From Paractinoplanes tereljensis (GTDB lineage Bacteria; Actinomycetota; Actinomycetes; Mycobacteriales; Micromonosporaceae): a stretch of 64,000 nt of DNA. A program made the translations under genes and the position numbers. The DNA is taken from assembly GCF_016862435.1 (NCBI RefSeq), contig NZ_BOMY01000030.1:1-64000 (forward strand), given 5' to 3'. Under the pieces are notes generated by a model. It saw only the letters and a program-made list of their open reading frames with translations, made no database searches and was not told the origin of the DNA. Shown here piece by piece: positions 1 through 6,798 of this stretch (the stretch's first letter is position 1; every line of letters begins with the position of its first letter).

Positions 1-328
1 CTCGCTGTCGCGCAAAGCCGCAAATACTCTTGAAACGCCCTCTTGCCGTCCGGCTTACCCTCCGGACCGCGCGGGGGCGCGCGCGCCGGGAGGCCGTTTC
101 GCGAAGGCTTCGACCTCGCTGGCGCGTCGCGTCCGCTGCCCTGCTTCAGATCTTGTGACGTTGCTGCTGGGTCTGCGCGTCTACTCCACAAGGTCGAGCC
201 GGGCCGAGTTGTCGGTGCCGGCATCGTCGGGCGGCGTAGCCGCCAAGCTCCGAGATCCGCCGCGCGGAGAGATTTTCCGGCCGGGCCGGAACGGACTTGA
301 ACTCCTGAACCGCCCGACGAGCAGCGTG
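1..328. other. Gene-free stretch at left edge
   Basis: No convincing coding region is visible here. The short open frames that cross it are Arg/Pro/Gly-rich, resemble no family I recognise and lack a ribosome binding site. No tRNA or rRNA was recognised. It is downstream DNA for the leftward operon that ends at 656. Confidence 0.5.
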
Positions 329-394
329 GCGCGTATAGGTGCGCAGAGCAGCGCGTATAGGTGCGCAGAGCAGCGCGTATAGGTGAGCAAAGCA
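329..394. repeat. Three tandem copies of a 22-bp repeat
   Basis: The unit GCGCGTATAGGTGCGCAGAG plus CA occurs head-to-tail at 329-350, 351-372 and 373-394. The first two copies are identical. The third differs at two positions (GTGAGCAAAG in place of GTGCGCAGAG). No gene covers it. This is a minisatellite-like array or a set of protein-binding iterons; nothing shows which. Confidence 0.85.
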
Positions 395-402
395 AAGCGA
401 TC

Positions 403-632
403 CGGGCGGTGGCCCGCCGTGCCCAGCCGGGGCGGATATGGACGTCGCGCCTGCCGCTGTCGGCGAAGCGATGTCAATCGGGCAGTGACCCGCCGTGCCC
501 AGCCGGCGCGGATATGGACGCCGTGCCTGACGCTGTCGGCTGGGCGATGTTCAATCGGGCGGTGACCCGCCGTGCCCGGCCGGCGTGGACGTGGACGTCG
601 CGCCTGCCGCTGTTGGCGGGGGGGCGATGCCG
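403..632. repeat. Three imperfect tandem copies of a 76-77-bp repeat
   Basis: Units begin at about 403, 479 and 556. Each opens with CGGGC(G/A)GTG(G/A)CCCGCCGTGC and continues through a GGAYRTGGACG block and a CTGCCGCTGT-like block to a GCGATG end. The third copy is the most diverged, and a short fourth start is visible near 635. No plausible protein is encoded, so the array looks like a local duplication in noncoding DNA. Confidence 0.8.
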
Positions 633-655
633 ACCGGGTGGGTGGCTGGCTTGGG

Positions 656-1036
656 CTATGTGGGTTCGCTGCCTTGGCAGTGGCGCCAGCGCCAGCGGCC
701 GTTGGAGAGCTCTGCCAGGCCGGACACTCGGTAGGGGAAAGTCTCCGTTTTGCCGGTGTCGGTGTGGACTACGCCGTCGGCCTCGGCGAATACGTATGCC
801 TGGGTGCCGTGGCGGTGGACGGTGGCGGAAAGTGTGGTCCAGGCGTACGCCTCGGGTCTTAGGAAAAGTGCGCCCAGCAGGGCCGAGACGGCGGGCCGGT
901 CCGACGCGGTCTCTGCTTTCTCCGAACCGGCGTAGCCGATGTCGTCACCGGCTGCGAAGCAGGCCAAGGCGGCGGCCAGGTCGCGGGCGGCGAAGGCCGC
1001 GGCCAGATCCTGTACCGCGTCTTGCGGTTCGCTCAT
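656..1036 (-). CDS. SnoaL/NTF2-like small protein
   Basis: A 126-residue protein beginning MSEPQDAVQDL. It has the pattern of the SnoaL/NTF2-like fold: an N-terminal helix (residues 5-25) with alternating Ala/Leu/Asp, then beta-strand-rich sequence ending GRWRWRHCQG. Such proteins are small cyclases, isomerases or orphan ligand-binding domains, so the family alone fixes no reaction. The start ATG overlaps the stop of the upstream MFS gene (ATGA at 1036-1033), so the two are probably translationally coupled. It is the last gene of the leftward operon that starts with the GGDEF-EAL gene. It may act on, or protect from, the product of the oxoamine synthase; that is inference. Confidence 0.75.
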   Translation of the reverse strand: MSEPQDAVQDLAAAFAARDLAAALACFAAGDDIGYAGSEKAETASDRPAVSALLGALFLRPEAYAWTTLSATVHRHGTQAYVFAEADGVVHTDTGKTETFPYRVSGLAELSNGRWRWRHCQGSEPT

Positions 1037-2337
1037 ACCGAGACCTCCTCCCGTTCCAGTTTCAGATGCTCGATGAACTGCCGGTTGTGCCGGCCCTGGT
1101 AGGCCGCCGCCCGGCGTTCCGGGCCGCGCATGCCGGGCAGGAACAGGAAGCCGAACGTCACCGCGGCGCCCAGCAGGCCGGCGCCGAGCAGCGTCTCGCG
1201 TACCCCGATCAAACCGGCGATCGGTGCCGCCAGGGCGTAGGACAGCGGCAGCAGCGCGGTCGAGACGAACCAGTCGACGCTGGACACCCGGCCGAGCATG
1301 TGGCTCGGCACGAACGTCTGCTTGGTCGTGGCCCAGGCGATCGTGCCGGCCGCCTCCAGGCCGCTGACCAGCACGCAGGCAACCGCCAGCTGCCAGGTGT
1401 GGGTGGCCGCGCCGTAACCGGCCACGGCCAGGGTGGCGATCGCCCAGGTGCCGTACGTGTAGGACATGAACCGGCGCGGGATGCCGATCCAGCCGACCAG
1501 CAGGGCCGCGGCGATCGCGCCCAGCCCGCCCGAGGTGAGGACCAGGCTGAGCGCGGTGGCGCTGCCGCCCAGCTCGGTCTTCACCATGTACGGCAGCAGT
1601 ACCTCGGTGGGGCCGACGAACAGCAGGTAGGTGAAGGTCGCCGAGAGGAACGTGCCCCACAGCCAGATGTGCTGGCGGACGTACCCGATTCCCTCCTTCA
1701 TGTCCCGCAGCAGTGAGCCGGACGAGTCGTCCGCCGCGTCCACCGAGATCGGCCGGGTGCTGCCCACCGCGAGCAGGCAGATCGTCGAGAACGCGAAGGT
1801 GACCGCGTCGAACGCGATCGCCCACCCGGCCCCGGCGATCCCGATGATCAGGCCGGCCAGCATCGGCCCGAAGATCTGCGACGCGGCCGGCCGCATGAAC
1901 TGGTCCAGGGCGTTCGCCGCGACCAGGTCCTCCTCCGGCACCAGCCGCGGCACCAGAGCGTCGAAGGCCGGGCCGAAGAAGCCGGCCCCGGCGCCGTACA
2001 CCACCATCAGCCCGAGCAGCATCCACAGTGACGTCAGCGCCCCGGTGAGCACCAGGGTCGCGACGCCCGCCATGATCAGGCCGCGGATCAGGTCGGAGAA
2101 CAGCATGACCTTGCGCGGGTCGAACCGGTCGCTGATCGCCCCGCCGAGCAGCAGCGTGGCGATCTGCGGCAGGGTCAGCGCCACCCCCACCGCCGACATC
2201 GCGGCCGGCACGCCGAACAGGTCGTAGACCTGCCAGGCGAGCGCGACCAGCAGCATGCCGTCGCCGATGAGGGAGGCGCTCATCCCGGTCCACAGCAGCC
2301 GGAACTGCCGGTGGCGCAACGGCGCCAGGGGGCTCAC
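1033..2337 (-). CDS. MFS exporter (MFS_3 type)
   Basis: A 434-residue membrane protein with about 12 hydrophobic segments. The N-terminus (LRHRQFRLLWTGMSASLIGD) is typical of the MFS_3 group, which includes EntS-like and macrolide or siderophore exporters. The cytoplasmic loop motif ISDRFDPRKVM follows TM2, as in drug/H+ antiporters. The GTG start overlaps the stop of the oxoamine synthase gene (GTGA at 2337-2334), and its own stop overlaps the next start. Coupling to a biosynthetic enzyme on one side and a SnoaL-like protein on the other suggests that it exports the product made by this operon. The substrate is unknown. Confidence 0.85.
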   Translation of the reverse strand: MSPLAPLRHRQFRLLWTGMSASLIGDGMLLVALAWQVYDLFGVPAAMSAVGVALTLPQIATLLLGGAISDRFDPRKVMLFSDLIRGLIMAGVATLVLTGALTSLWMLLGLMVVYGAGAGFFGPAFDALVPRLVPEEDLVAANALDQFMRPAASQIFGPMLAGLIIGIAGAGWAIAFDAVTFAFSTICLLAVGSTRPISVDAADDSSGSLLRDMKEGIGYVRQHIWLWGTFLSATFTYLLFVGPTEVLLPYMVKTELGGSATALSLVLTSGGLGAIAAALLVGWIGIPRRFMSYTYGTWAIATLAVAGYGAATHTWQLAVACVLVSGLEAAGTIAWATTKQTFVPSHMLGRVSSVDWFVSTALLPLSYALAAPIAGLIGVRETLLGAGLLGAAVTFGFLFLPGMRGPERRAAAYQGRHNRQFIEHLKLEREEVSV

Positions 2338-3584
2338 TGGGTGCGGAGCTTGCCCATGGCGGCCAGCTCGGTGATGACGGCGTTCAGCTCGTCGATCTCC
2401 TCGTCGGTGTTGGCCGCCGTGACCTGCGCCCGGAAGCCGATCTGGTCGCGCGGGACCAGCGGGTACGCGGCCAGCGTGACGTAGATGCCGCGGTCCCAGA
2501 GCAGCTTGCCGACCGCGTCGATGTCCTCACCGGCCGCCAGCGGCAGCTCGATGACCGGCGTGTTCCCGGTGTTCGGGGTGAAGACGCCGAGGGCACGCAC
2601 GTGGTCGAGCACCTTCATGCTCTTGCGGTACAGGTCGGCGCGGATGGCGTCGCCGCGCTTCTCGTTGACCTCCAGGCCGGACAGCACGGTGGCCAGCGAC
2701 GCGGTCGGTGCCGGGCCGGAGTACAGGTACGGCGGGGCGGCGACCTTCAGGTGGTTCTTCAGCCAGGTGGGCAGGGCCAGGAAGGCGAGCAGCGACGAGT
2801 ACGACTTGGAGAAGCCGCCGACCAGCACGATGTTGTCGTAGCTCTCGCCGCAGTACTTGACGATCGCGTTGCCCTTGAGGCCGTACGGGGAGGTCTCGTT
2901 GGGGCCGCGCTCGCCGATGACGCCGAAGCCGTGCGCGTCGTCGACGTAGAGCAGGGCGCCGTACTCCCGGGCCACCTTCGCGAACGCGGCGATGTCGGGA
3001 GTGTTGCCGGTCATGCTGTTCACGCCGTCCATCGCCACGATCTTCGGCACCCCGGCCGGCACCGCGCGGATCAGCTCGGTCAGGTGCTCGATGTCGTTGC
3101 TGCGGAACCGCTGCACGGTGGCGCCCAGCCCGCGGGCGTACATGCTGCCGTCGTAGATGGTCTTGTGGGCCTGCGAGTCCAGGAACACGTAACCGTTGCC
3201 GGCCAGGATCGGCAGCACCGACATGTGGATGTGCGTGATGGTCGGCAGCACCAGCGTGTCCGGCGCGTCGAGCAGGGCGGTCAGCCGCTCCTCGATCTGC
3301 GGGTACAGCGACGGGTTGCCGAGCAGGCGCGACCAGCTCGGGTGCGTGCCCCAGCGGCGTACCTCGGGCTCGATCGACGCCATGATCTCCGGCTCCAGGT
3401 CGAAGCCGAGGTAGTTGCAGGAAGCGAAGTCAGCCAGCCAGTGGTCACCGACCCGGATCCGGCGGCCCTTGATCTCCTCGATGGTGGCGTCGTACATGGG
3501 GTTGCCGCTACGCAGCCGCTCCAGATCCGCCCAGCGACCTTCGCGCTGGACGTAGTCGAGACCGGTGAGGGGGGCGAGGGACAT
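2334..3584 (-). CDS. PLP-dependent alpha-oxoamine synthase
   Basis: A 416-residue enzyme of the BioF/KBL/serine palmitoyltransferase/CqsA family, which joins an amino acid to an acyl thioester with loss of CO2. Visible landmarks are Ser-Arg in PSWSRLLGN (near 83-90), His140 in QAHKTIYDG, the VDDAHGFG motif (214-221; Asp and His contact PLP) and Lys260 in GGFSKSYSS, which forms the Schiff base. The sequence differs from textbook BioF in several motifs, and no biotin genes lie nearby, so BioF is unlikely. ATG 3584 is chosen over TTG 3587 because AAGGA lies at the right distance. That Shine-Dalgarno sequence sits at the stop of the upstream GGDEF-EAL gene, so translation is probably coupled. The product is unknown; candidates are a sphingoid-like base, an aminoketone signal or an unusual acyl-amino ketone. 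Confidence 0.85.
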   Translation of the reverse strand: MSLAPLTGLDYVQREGRWADLERLRSGNPMYDATIEEIKGRRIRVGDHWLADFASCNYLGFDLEPEIMASIEPEVRRWGTHPSWSRLLGNPSLYPQIEERLTALLDAPDTLVLPTITHIHMSVLPILAGNGYVFLDSQAHKTIYDGSMYARGLGATVQRFRSNDIEHLTELIRAVPAGVPKIVAMDGVNSMTGNTPDIAAFAKVAREYGALLYVDDAHGFGVIGERGPNETSPYGLKGNAIVKYCGESYDNIVLVGGFSKSYSSLLAFLALPTWLKNHLKVAAPPYLYSGPAPTASLATVLSGLEVNEKRGDAIRADLYRKSMKVLDHVRALGVFTPNTGNTPVIELPLAAGEDIDAVGKLLWDRGIYVTLAAYPLVPRDQIGFRAQVTAANTDEEIDELNAVITELAAMGKLRTQ

Positions 3585-3597
3585 CAAGGATCCTTTT

Positions 3598-6500
3598 CTA
3601 TCGGTGTGCGGGGTAGGCGACGAGCCATTGGCCGATCTCGTCGACCGTGGCGGGACGGGAGAACAGGTAGCCCTGGCCGTACGGGCAGCCCATGTCGACG
3701 AGCGCCTGGCGGTGCCCGTCGAGCTCGATGCCCTCGGCGACCACGTCCAGGTCGAGGGTCCGGGCCAGGCTGACGATGGTCTCGACGAGAGCCATCTGCT
3801 GACCGCTGTGCAGGATGTCGTCGATGAACGACTTGTCGATCTTGAGGACGTCGACCGGCATCTGGCTCAGGTAGCTCAGCGACGAGTAACCGGTGCCGAA
3901 GTCGTCGATCGCGATCCGGACGCCCATCGCCCGCAGCTCGCGCAGGTCCTGCCAGACCTGCTCGGCGTCGTGCAGCACCAGGCTCTCGGTGATCTCCAGC
4001 AGCAGCCACTCGGGCCGGGCGCCGGTCTCCTGCAGCACGTCACGCACCTGGTCGACGAAGCCGGGGGTGCGGAACTGCCGGGCCGAGACGTTCACGCTGA
4101 CGTAGCGCAGCCGGTGCCCGATCGGCGATTCGTGCCAGCCGACGAAGGTCAGCAGCGCCTCGCGCAGCACCCACCCGCCGATCGCGACCACCGAGCCGTT
4201 CTCCTCGGAGAGCTCGATGAACTCGTTCGGGCCGAGCAGGCCACGGGCCGGGTGCTGCCAGCGCACCAGCGCCTCGAGCCCGATCACGCTGCCGGTGGGC
4301 AGGTCGACGATGGGCTGGAAACGCAGCCGCATCTGGTCGCCCGGTACCGCCTCGACCAGCGCCGAGCGCATCTCGAGCCGGCTCAGCATGGCCTCGTGCA
4401 TCTCGTCCTGGTAGCAGCGCCAGGTGCTCTTGCCGTCGGTCTTGGCCACGTACATGGCCACGTCCGCCCGGCGCAGCAGCTCGCTGATGCCGGCCGCGTC
4501 CGCGCTTGTCGCCACGCCGACGCTGCTCGCCCCGCTGACCAGGTGCAGGCCGCCGTGCCCGTCGCTGACCTCGATCGGCTCACCCAGCGCGGCCACGATC
4601 CGGGCGGCGATGGCCTCGGCCTCCTCCGGCGACGCGAGGTGCTCCATCAGCACCGCGAACTCGTCGCCGCCGGTGCGGGCCGCCGTGTTCAGCGGCCCGG
4701 CCACCTCGGTGATCCGCTTGCCCACCGCGATCAGCAACTGGTCGCCGGCGGCGTGCCCGAGCGTGTCGTTGACCTCCTTGAAGTCGTCGAGGTCGACGAA
4801 GAGGACGGCGACCGAGCCCCGGGCCTTGCCGGCCACGGCAGCGGCCTGCTCGAGCCGGTTCTGGAACAGCGCCCGGTTGGCCAGCCCGGTGAGGGTGTCG
4901 TGGAACGCCTGGTGGGCCAGGTCGTTCTCCAGCCGGCGGCGCTCGGTGACGTCCCGGATGGTGACCACCAGGCCGTTGACCGCCTTGTCGTCCCGCAGGT
5001 CCCGGCAGGTGCACTCGACCTGCAGCAGCAGGTCGTCACCGGAGATCGCGGTCAGGTCGACGCCGTCCCGCGGGCCACGGCCGGTGAGCACCTGGGAGAG
5101 CAGGTCCCGCAGCTCGGCGTGGTCGGTGGCGGCGAACAGCCGGAACAGCGAGGTGCCGACCAGGTCGGTCTGGCCGAACACCGGCAGCGCCGACGGGCTG
5201 GCGTAGCGGATCGTCTCGTCGTCGCCGACGATCAGGATCACGTCGGACGCGCTCTGGATCAGCGCCCGGAAGTAGTCCTCGCTGGCCCGCCGGTTGACCT
5301 CGGCGTTCAGCGAGATCCGCTCGATCGCCATGGTGCCCTGGGCCATCAGCGCGTCGAACGACGGCTGCAGCTCGACCAGCAACTCCTCGTCGGCGGCCAG
5401 GTAGGCGAGATTGCGGTGCCGGGTGCCGTCGCTGTGCGAGGTGGTGATGACCTCGCCGTACAGCGCCCACTCGAAGCCGTCCAGCTCGGCGGCGATGCTG
5501 CGGGGCAGGTCGCCGGTGTGCACCCGGCCGGTGATCAGCAGTCCGGAGGAGTCGCCGGCCTCGGCCTCGACCCGCAGCGAGTGCATCCGGTACGGCTCGC
5601 CGTCCGGCACGATCGAGGCGACCGCCTTGCTGATCGCCTGGCCGGCCTCCGACTCGTCGCTGGCCGCCACCAGGTCGGCCGCCGACATGCGCAGCGTCCG
5701 CTCCCGGGCGGCGTTCTCCCGCTGGGTCTGCAGCAGCCCGGAGACCCGGGCCACGACCAGCAGGAACATCGTGGCGGAGGCGGTCGCGATCATCAGTGCG
5801 TCGTCCACGCCACCGGTCAGGTCCTCGACCAGCAGCACGGCCGGGGCGATCAGGGCGGCCACCGACATGACCGCGATCCGCCGGCCGCCCGCCATCACGA
5901 CCGCGGACGGGCTGCGCAGCGCGGTCATGTCCCGCATCGACGGGTGCAGCGCGGCGAGCGCGGTGGCGGTGTAGAAGAGGATCCAGCCGGAGTCGACCGG
6001 GCCGCCGACCTGCCAGGTGCCGTCGAGCTGCCGCAGCCCGTAGATCACGTCGGTGACCAGCAGGCTGAAACCGCCGGCGGCCAGGGTGCTCAGCGCGACC
6101 GGCTTGCGGCCACCCGCGGTGATCAGGCGCAGCAGCATGGCCAGCGCGAGGACGTCGCCGAGCGGGTACCCGGTCGAGGTCAGCTTCTCCAGGACGCTCA
6201 GATCGGTGTTCCGGATGTACGGCGAGATCAGGAAGACCCAGGACAGCAGCCCCAGCCCCGCCGTCGGCACCAGCGCGTCGAGCAGCGCGGCCCGGTTGTC
6301 CCCGCCGGCCCGGGACCGGATGAAGACCAGCAGCGCGGCCGCCAGCATCGGGTAGACCAGCAGGTAGAAGCCGTCGGCCACGGACGGGAACGGGTTGGTC
6401 TGGCCGAGGAAGTCGATCTGAATGTTGTAGATCGTGTCCCCGGCCGTGAAACTGACCAGCACCGCCGACAGCAGGTACCACGGCAGCGGCTTGGACGGCC

Positions 6501-6651
6501 GGTGCACCCGCACCCCGACCAGCACCGCGGCCGCGGCCGAGAGGCCGATCGCGGCCCAGGAGTACATGCTGTACGCGGGGAACACGTAGAACAGTGCCGT
6601 CAGGGCGACGATCCACGCCCCGAAGCACCACTGCATACGTGCGGCCGACAT
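3598..6651 (-). CDS. Membrane GGDEF-EAL c-di-GMP enzyme with PAS domain
   Basis: A 1017-residue protein. Residues 10-305 hold about nine membrane segments (a MASE-like sensor). A soluble region follows (310-450), then a PAS domain (about 459-570), a GGDEF domain (570-740; GGDEF at 661-665, intact) and an EAL domain (775-1010). EAL is at 793-795, with the IDDFGTGYSSL, LKIDKSF and VVAEGIE motifs all intact. Both synthesis and hydrolysis of c-di-GMP are therefore possible. No RxxD inhibitory I-site is visible just before GGDEF. It is the first gene of an apparent four-gene leftward operon; the next start is only 13 bp beyond its stop. A hairpin or operator-like palindrome lies 23 bp upstream of the ATG. 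It probably links a membrane-sensed cue to the enzyme genes that follow. Confidence 0.92.
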   Translation of the reverse strand: MSAARMQWCFGAWIVALTALFYVFPAYSMYSWAAIGLSAAAAVLVGVRVHRPSKPLPWYLLSAVLVSFTAGDTIYNIQIDFLGQTNPFPSVADGFYLLVYPMLAAALLVFIRSRAGGDNRAALLDALVPTAGLGLLSWVFLISPYIRNTDLSVLEKLTSTGYPLGDVLALAMLLRLITAGGRKPVALSTLAAGGFSLLVTDVIYGLRQLDGTWQVGGPVDSGWILFYTATALAALHPSMRDMTALRSPSAVVMAGGRRIAVMSVAALIAPAVLLVEDLTGGVDDALMIATASATMFLLVVARVSGLLQTQRENAARERTLRMSAADLVAASDESEAGQAISKAVASIVPDGEPYRMHSLRVEAEAGDSSGLLITGRVHTGDLPRSIAAELDGFEWALYGEVITTSHSDGTRHRNLAYLAADEELLVELQPSFDALMAQGTMAIERISLNAEVNRRASEDYFRALIQSASDVILIVGDDETIRYASPSALPVFGQTDLVGTSLFRLFAATDHAELRDLLSQVLTGRGPRDGVDLTAISGDDLLLQVECTCRDLRDDKAVNGLVVTIRDVTERRRLENDLAHQAFHDTLTGLANRALFQNRLEQAAAVAGKARGSVAVLFVDLDDFKEVNDTLGHAAGDQLLIAVGKRITEVAGPLNTAARTGGDEFAVLMEHLASPEEAEAIAARIVAALGEPIEVSDGHGGLHLVSGASSVGVATSADAAGISELLRRADVAMYVAKTDGKSTWRCYQDEMHEAMLSRLEMRSALVEAVPGDQMRLRFQPIVDLPTGSVIGLEALVRWQHPARGLLGPNEFIELSEENGSVVAIGGWVLREALLTFVGWHESPIGHRLRYVSVNVSARQFRTPGFVDQVRDVLQETGARPEWLLLEITESLVLHDAEQVWQDLRELRAMGVRIAIDDFGTGYSSLSYLSQMPVDVLKIDKSFIDDILHSGQQMALVETIVSLARTLDLDVVAEGIELDGHRQALVDMGCPYGQGYLFSRPATVDEIGQWLVAYPAHR

Positions 6652-6673
6652 CCGAGCTCCGATCTCCTGGGCA

Positions 6674-6689
6674 GTCCTTCGTGAAGGAC
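6674..6689. promoter_or_regulatory. Palindrome upstream of the GGDEF-EAL operon
   Basis: GTCCTTC-GT-GAAGGAC is a perfect 7+2+7 inverted repeat 23 bp before the start codon at 6651. It could be an operator or a 5'-UTR hairpin. No regulator was identified. Confidence 0.4.
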
Positions 6690-6738
6690 CCCCGAATCGG
6701 CACTCAGCACCGCTACCTGAAAACTCCCTAGGAAATTG

Positions 6739-6765
6739 CTCCCCGAAAACGCCCTAAGCGGGGAG
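6739..6765 (-). terminator. Likely terminator of the zinc-ribbon membrane protein gene
   Basis: CTCCCCG and CGGGGAG form a 7-bp stem around a 13-nt loop. On the leftward transcript it is followed by a short CAATTT run. It lies about 35 bp after the stop codon at 6799. The T tract is weak. Confidence 0.5.
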
Positions 6766-6798
6766 GAGCCGGCTCATCCGTTCAGCTCAGCCGGCCCA

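Noticed and set aside
361-1716. Long Arg/Gly-rich open frame over the repeats and into the MFS gene
   Set aside because: It crosses two noncoding repeat arrays and overlaps two real genes on the other strand.
2334-3584. Biotin synthesis gene bioF
   Set aside because: No other biotin genes nearby and several divergent motifs; kept as generic alpha-oxoamine synthase.
3565-6684. A very long open frame on the opposite strand of the GGDEF-EAL gene
   Set aside because: Composition is Gln/Gly/Asp/Val repeats typical of reverse-strand reading of high-GC genes; the leftward frame has intact domains.
6652-6798. c-di-GMP riboswitch before the GGDEF-EAL gene
   Set aside because: Hairpins are present but none of the GEMM conserved sequence blocks could be found; one hairpin is better read as the upstream gene's terminator.
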